DNA of 64,000 nucleotides from Nonomuraea antri (GTDB lineage: Bacteria > Actinomycetota > Actinomycetes > Streptosporangiales > Streptosporangiaceae): assembly GCF_013283785.1 (NCBI RefSeq), contig NZ_JABCPZ010000006.1, forward strand, positions 1 to 64,000. Direction: 5' to 3'. The notes below the pieces were generated by a model. That model saw only the letters and a list, made by a program, of their open reading frames with translations. It searched no databases and was not told the DNA's origin. Positions 16,900 through 23,161 of the stretch are shown piece after piece (the first letter of the stretch is position 1; each line of letters starts with the position of its first letter). The position numbers and the translations under genes were made by a program.

Positions 16900-17775
16900 A
16901 TGTCCGAGGCGTCCGACGACCGCGACGCGTCCGCCGCCGACGCTTGTGCCACCGATGCGTTCGCCGCCGACGTGGCGAGCGTCGCGGCGCTGAGCGAGCC
17001 CGTGCGCCAGGCGCTCTACGCCTACGTGGTGGCTCAGGAATACCCGGTGAGCAGGGAGAACGCGGCCGAGGGCGTAGGGGTCGCGCATCACGTCGCGAAG
17101 TTCAACCTCGACAAGCTGGTCGCCGAGGGGCTGCTCGACGTGGAGTACAGCAGGCCGCCCGGCCGGGGCGGGCCAGGCGCCGGGCGTCCGGCCAAGATGT
17201 ATCGGCGGGCCGCGCGCGACATCGCGGTCACCCTGCCCGAGCGCCGCTACGACCTCGCCGGCCAGGTGCTGGCGGAGGCGGTCACCATCGCCGCCCGCGA
17301 CGACGTGCCCGTCCAGGCCGCGCTCAGCACGGCCGCCAGGTCCGCAGGCCACCGCATCGGCGAAACCGCCGCCGCCCGCCGGGAGGCCGCTCCTGATCGC
17401 GAGGTCGGTACGCGGCAGGCCGTGGCCGACACGCTGGCCCGTCACGGTTACGAGCCGCGCGCCGGACACGAGGGTCTCGTCCTGGCCAACTGCCCCTTCC
17501 ACCGGCTGGCCCAGAGCTACACCGAACTCGTCTGCGGCATGAACCTCGACCTGATCGACGGCGTCATCGAGCGCCTGTGCCCGGGCAGTCTGCGCGCCCG
17601 GCTGAACCCCGGCCCAGGCCGATGCTGCGTCACCATCGACGGCGAGGTCTCAAGCCCGAACGCACCCGGTGCCCTCGAACTCGGCCTCCAGGGGAGCGTA
17701 GGTGACCCGCAGGCAGACGTAGTTTCCGGCGGCAGGTCCCGACCAGACGAGCACCGGCACGTCGACGAACCCTGA
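16900..17775 (+). CDS. SufR-like Fe-S transcriptional regulator
   Basis: The 291-residue protein has an N-terminal winged helix-turn-helix of ArsR/SufR type (about residues 20-95) and four Cys positions in its C-terminal half, C198, C212, C227 and C242/243 (spacing C-x13-C-x14-C-x14-C). This matches the cysteine layout of SufR proteins, which hold an iron-sulfur cluster and repress suf genes. The ATG at 16900 follows GGGAGG by six bases. About 48 residues after the last Cys look unnatural and are antisense to the secreted-protein gene, so the original C-terminus has probably been extended. No suf genes are near; the visible target is the divergent DoxX-folE operon. Confidence 0.82.
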   Translation: MSEASDDRDASAADACATDAFAADVASVAALSEPVRQALYAYVVAQEYPVSRENAAEGVGVAHHVAKFNLDKLVAEGLLDVEYSRPPGRGGPGAGRPAKMYRRAARDIAVTLPERRYDLAGQVLAEAVTIAARDDVPVQAALSTAARSAGHRIGETAAARREAAPDREVGTRQAVADTLARHGYEPRAGHEGLVLANCPFHRLAQSYTELVCGMNLDLIDGVIERLCPGSLRARLNPGPGRCCVTIDGEVSSPNAPGALELGLQGSVGDPQADVVSGGRSRPDEHRHVDEP

Positions 17776-17934
17776 GCCGGTGCAGCCGGGGCTCGACAAC
17801 GTGTACCCGGCGCCGCTCGGCACGGCCGTGGCGATGAGGCAGAGATAGCCTGGCGCCGCCTGCGCGGGCGACGCCAGGACCGAGCCGGCCAGCAGGGCCG
17901 CACCGGCGATCGCGGCGAAGCGTTTGACGGTCAT
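17650..17934 (-). CDS. Small secreted protein with four cysteines
   Basis: The 94-residue protein has a classical signal peptide (MTVKRFAAIAGAALLAGSVL, cleavage after AQA at about 26) and a mature part of 68 residues with Cys at about 32, 51, 74 and 91, enough for two disulfides. I do not recognise a family. Its last 126 bp overlap the 3' end of the SufR-like regulator on the other strand. Confidence 0.7.
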   Translation of the reverse strand: MTVKRFAAIAGAALLAGSVLASPAQAAPGYLCLIATAVPSGAGYTLSSPGCTGSGFVDVPVLVWSGPAAGNYVCLRVTYAPLEAEFEGTGCVRA

Positions 17935-18020
17935 GTGCTGGACGGTACGAGCCGCCCCCGCCTGCTCCTAGATGCCGCCTGTCACCACCGGCTGTGGATT
18001 TCCCACACCGGTGTCACCGC

Positions 18021-18521
18021 CTACGGCAGGTTCAGCTCGTAGACCTTGACGGCCATCGGCCCCGCCGGGTCGTAGACGACCCGGACCGCCAGCCGGCCCT
18101 TGCCCAGCAGCTTCCACAGGTCGATGGGGTAGCACTTGACCGCGCCGAAGCCCTTCTTGGTGTACTTGTCGTGCGGGTAGCCGGCCGCCCGCTTGCCGCA
18201 CTTCTTGTTGATCTGGCGGAAGTCGAGCCCCTCCGTGTAGTCGATCTTGATGGGCTTGCCGGTCTTCTTGCCCAGGTCCCAGCCCGGCAGCCCGCTCTCG
18301 CCGATCTCGCCGAGCGTCGCCTTGTGCGGGGTGAGGATCATCGCGGAGTTGCCGGACTTCTTTGCCCATCCGTACACCGTCTTGAGCCCGGCGGTGGCGT
18401 GCGTGCTCGCGGCGGTGGCGTGCGTGCCCGCGGCGGTGCCGGTGGTCGCCTGGGCGGCGGGAGCGAGGGCCGAGGCCGCCAGGAGGGTGGCGGAGGCCAT
18501 TCCGATCAGTTTGCGGATCAT
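18021..18521 (-). CDS. Secreted basic protein of unknown function
   Basis: The 166-residue protein starts MIRKLIGMASATLLAASALAPAAQA, a clear signal peptide; the ATG at 18521 is preferred, though an in-frame ATG at 18539 (MGRSGS) is possible. A short THATA repeat follows, then a Lys- and aromatic-rich domain with two Cys (about 117 and 135) in KKCGKRAAGY and GAVKCYP. It is likely extracellular; no family recognised. It lies just after the other small secreted gene on the same strand. Confidence 0.65.
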   Translation of the reverse strand: MIRKLIGMASATLLAASALAPAAQATTGTAAGTHATAASTHATAGLKTVYGWAKKSGNSAMILTPHKATLGEIGESGLPGWDLGKKTGKPIKIDYTEGLDFRQINKKCGKRAAGYPHDKYTKKGFGAVKCYPIDLWKLLGKGRLAVRVVYDPAGPMAVKVYELNLP

Positions 18522-18600
18522 AGATCCGGATCGTCCCATGAACCGTGCTTCCGAGGGGATCACGGATGGAACGTTCCCCGCCTCGGGCGCACCCGGGGGC

Positions 18601-19029
18601 TCAGCTCGCCCGGCAGTACACGTGCGTACCGGGTTCCCGTTCCGCGCGAGCCAGGTCGGCGAGACTCCGCAGGATGAGCGCGGCGGCGTCCGGCTCGATC
18701 GCGATTCCGTCGGCGGACTTCTCCTCGGCCCACCACGACGCCAGCGCGCGCACCTCGGGATCGGTCGCCGCGGCGAGGGCCTCCACCAGGGCGTCGGAGA
18801 GCAGGAAGACCGCCGCCCCCGCGTCGTTCTCCGCGACGACCTCGGGGAGATCGCGCTCCACGAGCGACTCGAACGACACCCCCGTGAGGCGGGCCTGCCA
18901 GTCCAGCAGCGCCTCCTCGGCGTCGAAGTTCCCGAAGGAGAGTGCGCGCGAGGACGCGTCAGGGTCGTGGGTGAGCGCGTCGGCGGCCCGCTCGTCCCGT
19001 GCTGCGAAGAACGTGACGATACTGCTCAT
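18601..19029 (-). CDS. Hypothetical acidic cytoplasmic protein
   Basis: The 142-residue protein starts at the ATG at 19029, 5 bases after GGAGAG; the open frame upstream of this is only the shadow of the VOC gene. It is acidic and helical (MSSIVTFFAARDERAADAL at the start) with no membrane segment. It is reminiscent of DUF1877-like small proteins, but this is weak. It sits 46 bp downstream of the VOC gene on the same strand and may be cotranscribed. Confidence 0.6.
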   Translation of the reverse strand: MSSIVTFFAARDERAADALTHDPDASSRALSFGNFDAEEALLDWQARLTGVSFESLVERDLPEVVAENDAGAAVFLLSDALVEALAAATDPEVRALASWWAEEKSADGIAIEPDAAALILRSLADLARAEREPGTHVYCRAS

Positions 19030-19075
19030 CCGGCTCTCCATCTGGACGTGAGCACACCTGCCGCGGATCTCGATC

Positions 19076-19426
19076 TTATTGGGCGTTCTGATCCGTGGAC
19101 TGGTCCATGACGTAGATGGTCGCGCCGCCCGGGTCCTGGTAGGTGGCCTGGAAGCCGCCGGGGATCTCCGTGGGGGCTTCGAGCACGGCCAGTGCCTGCG
19201 GGCGAGCGGCGTGGAAGTCCTCGACGCTGTCGACGATGAACACCGGCCCGACCGGCGCCTCGGGGTCGTGGGCGTCGAGCATGATCTGCACGTCGGTGCC
19301 CGGAAGTGCGAGCGCGACGGTCGTGTCACCCTCGCGCCAGTTCTCGGTGAAGCCGAGGCCGTCGCGGTAGAGAGCGAGCGAGGCCTTCAGGTCGGAGGTG
19401 GGGACGAACAGGAACTCGAGCTTCAC
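19076..19426 (-). CDS. VOC (glyoxalase/bleomycin resistance) family protein
   Basis: The 116-residue protein has the two beta-alpha-beta-beta-beta halves of a VOC domain (start KLEFLFVPTSDLKASLALYRD; end GGFQATYQDPGGATIYVMDQ). The pattern is like the antibiotic-binding or dioxygenase-like branch; metal ligands are not complete, so it may bind a small molecule rather than catalyse. It is divergent from a TetR regulator with an operator in the 57-bp gap, so it is probably that regulator's target. Confidence 0.85.
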   Translation of the reverse strand: MKLEFLFVPTSDLKASLALYRDGLGFTENWREGDTTVALALPGTDVQIMLDAHDPEAPVGPVFIVDSVEDFHAARPQALAVLEAPTEIPGGFQATYQDPGGATIYVMDQSTDQNAQ

Positions 19427-19463
19427 GGCACATCCTTCCGGTCGTAACTGGATTTACCCAGAG

Positions 19464-19478
19464 CATAACGGCATTATG
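19464..19478. promoter_or_regulatory. Candidate TetR operator between VOC and TetR genes
   Basis: CATAA-cggca-TTATG is a perfect inverted repeat of five-base arms ending six bases before the GTG start of the TetR gene, in the only AT-rich patch of the divergent gap. It is short, so moderate support. Confidence 0.5.
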
Positions 19479-19483
19479 TACGG

Positions 19484-20017
19484 GTGCGCGAATGGATTCC
19501 GGTTTCGACATCCCCAAGAGGCAGGCTCGTGCTCGCCGCGGCCAAGGAGTTCGGGGCACGCCCGTTCGACGAGGTGACGGTCGCCGAGCTGGCGGCGGCC
19601 GCGAAGGTCACCACGGGGGCGCTCTACCACCACTTCGGCAGCAAGCTCGGGCTGTACACCGTCGTGCGCGAGGACGTCGAACGGCGGCTGCTGGACCGGA
19701 TGGAAGGCGCCATGGCCGCCACGGGACCGGGGCCGGACCACTCGGCGGCCGTGACGTCCGCCCTGCTGGTCGGGCTGGACTTCGCGGTGCGCGAGAACTT
19801 CCTGCGCATCCTGGGAGAGCCGCCGCAGGACACCGAGCCCGACCGGCTGGCCGAGCTGCTCGAACGCAGCGCCGCCCCGTCCTCGGCTTCGACGCCGCCG
19901 CTGCTCGGGCGGCTGCTCGCGGCGGCCTGGCGCGCGGCGTTGACGGCGGTGGCGGAAGGCGCGGAGCCGGCACACGCCCGCGCCGCCCTCGCCGCCTTCC
20001 GCCTCCACACGCTCTGA
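19484..20017 (+). CDS. TetR-family regulator
   Basis: The 177-residue protein has the TetR N-terminal helix-turn-helix (FDEVTVAELAAAAKVTTGALYHHFGSK, about residues 28-54) and a short helical ligand domain. The start is a GTG at 19484, immediately after the palindrome, and no Shine-Dalgarno is visible, so the mRNA may be leaderless. Divergent from the VOC gene, it probably represses both genes. Confidence 0.85.
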   Translation: MREWIPVSTSPRGRLVLAAAKEFGARPFDEVTVAELAAAAKVTTGALYHHFGSKLGLYTVVREDVERRLLDRMEGAMAATGPGPDHSAAVTSALLVGLDFAVRENFLRILGEPPQDTEPDRLAELLERSAAPSSASTPPLLGRLLAAAWRAALTAVAEGAEPAHARAALAAFRLHTL

Positions 20018-20077
20018 CCTGCCCGATACCGCCGCGCGTCGTCCCACGCCGGTTCGTCCGGGCGGCCGGTCACGTCC

Positions 20078-20171
20078 TGTGCGGCGGCGGGGGTCGCCGC
20101 CCCGGTCAGCAGCGCGGCCGCCGGCGCCGCGACTCCGACGCGCCGTATGGCCCTGGGGTACAGGTGTTCAT
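20078..20171 (-). pseudogene. Remnant of a secreted serine hydrolase signal peptide
   Basis: On the minus strand this stretch codes LLTGAATPAAA, nearly the same as LLTGAATPATA in the signal peptide of the serine hydrolase at 51477-52628, with an identical run of about 20 bases. Both lie directly downstream of a copy of the same small helical protein. An ATG at 20171 is out of frame and the rest of the hydrolase is gone, replaced by the TetR gene end. This looks like the broken end of a duplicated block. Confidence 0.6.
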
Positions 20172-20214
20172 GATTCCTCGATTCGCTGTCGTGCTCGGGT
20201 CGGGGCGTCTCGGG

Positions 20215-20616
20215 TCAGGCGGCGTCGATGGCTTCAGTGATTTTGCGTGCCATCTCGGTGGCGGTGGGGTTGGGGTTGCCCTGGCCGGCGGCTTCGATGG
20301 CGATGAGGATGGTGCGGCGGAAGTTGTCGGCCTCGTCCGGGGCCTGCTGCTTGAGCAGGCCCACGGACTCGGTCAGGGCCGGCAGCACCAGGTCGGCCAG
20401 CTCGGCGACCGTCTTGCCCCACTTCACGCCCTTGGGCGCCTTGGCCAGCACGTGCCCGACCGCGCCGGTCGCGGACATCAGCGCGATGGAGCCCTCGGTG
20501 GCGGCCTTGTGGGCCGAGTTCCCGGCGCTGGCGGCGGAGATCAGGGAGACGGCGCCCCACGCGGCGGTGCGGAGGGTGAGCTTGTCCTGGTCGGTGAGGG
20601 CGATGGCGGTGATCAT
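20215..20616 (-). CDS. Small helical protein, copy 1 of a duplicated family
   Basis: The 133-residue protein starts at the ATG at 20616, seven bases after GGAGAG. It is nearly all helix, soluble, and opens DQDKLTLRTAAWGAVSLISA. It is about 85 percent identical by eye to copy 2 (52655-53050), including a long run at the C-terminus (TATEMARKITEAIDAA). I do not recognise the family. The two intact copies and one decayed copy in this window suggest a mobile or selected small gene. Confidence 0.75.
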   Translation of the reverse strand: MITAIALTDQDKLTLRTAAWGAVSLISAASAGNSAHKAATEGSIALMSATGAVGHVLAKAPKGVKWGKTVAELADLVLPALTESVGLLKQQAPDEADNFRRTILIAIEAAGQGNPNPTATEMARKITEAIDAA

Positions 20617-20868
20617 GTGATGCTCTCCTTCGATCGTCATGACGAGCGGTCGCCCGGCCGGCCTCGTGGCCGCCTTCGTTCAACCGCTCACATCACTTAC
20701 GATCTCCGGGCGCTCTGATACGCGGCCGTCGCCGTACTGACGCGGCCGCTGACACGAGTGGCGTGACATCAGCGCGCGAGGGAGTCGGGTTCCGGGCGGG
20801 CATCACGTCGAACGGCGCCGCGCGCCCAGGTGCGAGCCCGACTGACGGCCGCCCCGGTGGACGCCGCG

Positions 20869-21513
20869 TCAGCGGGACTCGCCGGCTCCGCGACCCGCCG
20901 CCCGGCGTCGGCGGCGGTGTCGGATCACGATCGCGGCCACGGTGAACAGCACCAGGATCGCGAGCAGCGCCCAGGAGAACCGTCCCAGAAGCCGCTCCAG
21001 ATGAGTGGCCGACGCCCCGGCGAACGCGCCCAGGCCGACGTACACCCCCGACCACAACAACGAGCCCGTCAGCGAGGCGGGGAGGAACCGCCGGTACGGC
21101 ACCCGCGCCGCCCCGGCGGCGGCGGGCGTGAGCGTGCGGACGATCGGAATCAGCCGGGTGACGAACACCGCCGCCGCGCCGTGTCGGTGGAGCGCGGCGG
21201 TCGCGCGATCCCAGTGACGCACGCCGAGCCGGCGCACCACCCGGGTGTCGCGCATGCGACCGGCGTACCTGCGGCCGAGGCCGTAGCCGACGTGGTCGCC
21301 GGCCGTCACCCCCAGCGCCACGATCAGCAGCATGGCGGCGAACCGCACGGGGGTCGTGGCGGCGACCCCGAGCAGCAGCACCCCGGTCTCTCCCGGGACG
21401 ACCGAGCCCACCCCCAACCCGGACTCGGCGAACGCCATGACCCCGGCCACCAGCCCGAGCAGGGGGAAGGGCAGGTCGCCCAAGGCCCGAACGCCGTCAA
21501 TGATCCAGTCCAC
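20869..21513 (-). CDS. DedA-family membrane protein
   Basis: The 214-residue protein has the DedA/SNARE-associated pattern: ESGLGVGSVVPGETGVLLLG early, GDHVGYGLGRRYAG, and the Arg-containing FVTRLIPIVRTLTPAAAGAARVPYRRF, followed by membrane helices and a basic tail. DedA proteins are membrane lipid or undecaprenyl-phosphate flippases or transport proteins. The start is taken at the GTG at 21513 after a G-rich ribosome site, as the longer frame has no membrane character. The 252-bp stretch before the small helical gene holds no gene that I can support. Confidence 0.85.
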   Translation of the reverse strand: MDWIIDGVRALGDLPFPLLGLVAGVMAFAESGLGVGSVVPGETGVLLLGVAATTPVRFAAMLLIVALGVTAGDHVGYGLGRRYAGRMRDTRVVRRLGVRHWDRATAALHRHGAAAVFVTRLIPIVRTLTPAAAGAARVPYRRFLPASLTGSLLWSGVYVGLGAFAGASATHLERLLGRFSWALLAILVLFTVAAIVIRHRRRRRAAGRGAGESR

Positions 21514-21568
21514 CCCGTACCCCCCGGCTTCACATGATCCCAGCAGCCTGGCGGAACCGGGACAAATG

Positions 21569-22333
21569 TCAGTTACGTGGTCCGAGGAACAGGCCGCCAC
21601 TGGCGTCGACGACCTGGCCGGTGATCCAGCGGGCGGCGTCGGAGGCGAGGAACGCGACCACGTCGGCGACGTCGCCGTCCTCGCCGAGGCGGTCGAGCGC
21701 CGTCGATCCGGCGATGAAGTCGGCCAGGCCCGGCGCCTCGAAGACGGCGGCGTTGGCGGGAGTCCGGGTGGCGCCGGGGGCGACCGCGTTCACCGTGATC
21801 CCCCTGACCCCGAGCTCGTTGGCCAGGGTCAGGCTCATGGTCTCGATCGCGCCCTTGGTCATGGCGAAGGACGTCTGGGCGGGGTTGGCCATGCGGGTCG
21901 CGACGGACGAGATCGTGATGATCCGGCCGCCGTCGCGCAGCAGCGGCAACGCTCGCTGGATGATGAAGTACGGCGCCCGCACGTTCACCGCGAAGAGGTG
22001 GTCGAACTCGGCCCGGGTCGTGACTCCCAGCGGGCCGGCGGGCTGCGCGGCCGCGTTGTTGACGACGATGTCGAGCGGCCGTCCGGCCAGGCCCGACTCG
22101 ACGCCCGCGAAGAGCTTCTCGACGTCGCCGTCCGTGCCCAGCTCCGCCTGGACGGCGAAGGCGGTTCCGCCGCCGCGCTCGATCTCGGCGACCGTGGAAG
22201 CCGCGCCGTCCTCGTCCGTGCCGAAGTGCACGATCACCGTCGCCCCCGCAGCTGCCAGCCGGGTCGCGATCGCCCGGCCGATGCCGCGCGACGCGCCGGT
22301 CACCAGGGCCGTCCTGCCGATCAGATCGCTCAT
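21569..22333 (-). CDS. SDR-family oxidoreductase with Tyr-to-Phe change
   Basis: The 254-residue protein is a classical-length SDR: TGASRGIG (about 12-19), NNAAA (about 90), ISSVATR with the active Ser (about 140) and VNAVAPGATRTP. At the place of the catalytic Tyr the sequence reads F-A-M-T-K, so Tyr is Phe while Lys is kept. It may still bind NAD(P) but a normal SDR mechanism needs the Tyr. The ATG at 22333 follows GGGAG. Divergent from a TetR regulator with two palindromes between, it is the likely regulated gene. Confidence 0.85.
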   Translation of the reverse strand: MSDLIGRTALVTGASRGIGRAIATRLAAAGATVIVHFGTDEDGAASTVAEIERGGGTAFAVQAELGTDGDVEKLFAGVESGLAGRPLDIVVNNAAAQPAGPLGVTTRAEFDHLFAVNVRAPYFIIQRALPLLRDGGRIITISSVATRMANPAQTSFAMTKGAIETMSLTLANELGVRGITVNAVAPGATRTPANAAVFEAPGLADFIAGSTALDRLGEDGDVADVVAFLASDAARWITGQVVDASGGLFLGPRN

Positions 22334-22356
22334 GTCGCCTGCTCCCATCTGTTAGT

Positions 22357-22401
22357 GACTACCAACTTGGTAGTCTCTATCAAGGTGGTAGTGTCTACCA
22401 C
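22357..22401. promoter_or_regulatory. Two palindromic operators and leaderless promoter for TetR/SDR
   Basis: GACTACCAA-c-TTGGTAGTC (22357-22375) is a perfect 19-bp palindrome and GTGGTAG-tgt-CTACCAC (22385-22401) is a perfect 17-bp palindrome with the same TGGTAG core. The second one touches the ATG at 22402. TTGGTA (22367) with 16-bp spacing to TAGTGT (22389) would start transcription at or next to the ATG, so the TetR mRNA is probably leaderless and the operators cover its promoter. Confidence 0.85.
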
Positions 22402-23016
22402 ATGCCTGATCAGCACTCAACCCTGCGAGCGCGCCGACGAGCCCAGACACAGCGGGCGATCCAGGCGCACGCGATACGGCTGTTCAGCGAGCGCGGTTAC
22501 GACACCACGACCATGAACGACGTCGCCGAGGCCGCCGGGGTGTCACCCATGACCGTCTACCGGCACTTCCCCACCAAGGAGGACCTCGTCCTGGTCGATC
22601 AGGTCGGTGCGCTCATCGCCGAGCGGATCGCCGCCTCGCCCGCGGATCGGCCCCTGGTCCGGCGCATCGGCGGCGCGCTCGTCGACGTGGCAGCCGCTCT
22701 GACCGGCGACGGCATGGCGGCGGATCGGGAGTTCCTGCTCGTCCGCCTGCGGCTCATGATCTCGACGCCCGCCCTGCGCGCCAAGCACCTGGACAACCAG
22801 TACGCACTCCAGCAGGCCATCGTCGGCGCCCTGGGGGACGAGGCCGCCGATCCCGATACGGCGTTCCAGGCCGAGGCGGCGGCCAGCGCCTGCCTGGCCG
22901 CCCTGCACACGGCGCTGGTGCGCTGGGCCGCGGACGACGGGCGGAGCGACCTGCCGCACCTGATCGGCACGGCGCTCATGGCCGTCTTCGGCGACGACGT
23001 CGTCGGCCGCCCGTGA
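22402..23016 (+). CDS. TetR/AcrR-family regulator
   Basis: The 204-residue protein has a standard TetR helix-turn-helix (YDTTTMNDVAEAAGVSPMTVYRHFPTKEDLV, about residues 33-62) and a C-terminal ligand domain. It has no ribosome site, as the operator runs to the ATG. It should repress itself and the divergent SDR gene. It is followed 49 bp later by the tRNA-like RNA, which is probably a separate unit. Confidence 0.9.
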   Translation: MPDQHSTLRARRRAQTQRAIQAHAIRLFSERGYDTTTMNDVAEAAGVSPMTVYRHFPTKEDLVLVDQVGALIAERIAASPADRPLVRRIGGALVDVAAALTGDGMAADREFLLVRLRLMISTPALRAKHLDNQYALQQAIVGALGDEAADPDTAFQAEAAASACLAALHTALVRWAADDGRSDLPHLIGTALMAVFGDDVVGRP

Positions 23017-23065
23017 TGTCGGTAATGACCATGGAATGCCGGTGCGCTTCGCTAAGCTCTCCAAC

Positions 23066-23142
23066 GGCAAGGCTGTAGCGCAGAGGTCGTCGCGCCTTAC
23101 AGCGGGTTGGAGGACGTCGGTTCGAATCCGACCAGCCTTGCC
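23066..23142 (+). ncRNA. tRNA-like RNA with aberrant anticodon region
   Basis: GGCAAGGCTG (23066-23075) pairs perfectly with CAGCCTTGCC (23133-23142), a 10-bp stem that contains a 7-bp acceptor stem. It is followed by T8 A9, a D-arm (GCGC, loop AGAGGTCGTC, GCGC; 23078-23095) and a perfect T-arm (GTCGG, loop TTCGAAT, CCGAC; 23116-23132). Between D- and T-stems there are only 20 bases (23096-23115), fewer than the minimum for position 26 plus anticodon arm plus variable loop, and no 5-bp anticodon stem forms. CCA is not encoded. A -10 candidate TAAGCT (23053-23058) ends seven bases before the first stem base. This is tRNA-like, not a translating tRNA, and sits 20 bp before the SDR-LRR-ankyrin-MoxR-VWA genes. 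Confidence 0.65.
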
Positions 23143-23161
23143 CCGAATCGTGGGGGTGTGG

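Noticed and set aside
23066-23142. Calling the RNA a normal tRNA (Val, Ala or other)
   Set aside because: Anticodon candidates TAC or AGC can be forced, but no 5-bp anticodon stem forms and the D-to-T distance is too short.
23036-23161. N-terminal extension of the SDR protein through the tRNA-like RNA
   Set aside because: The frame is open but overlaps the perfectly paired RNA stems, and a better start with GGGGG lies at 23162.
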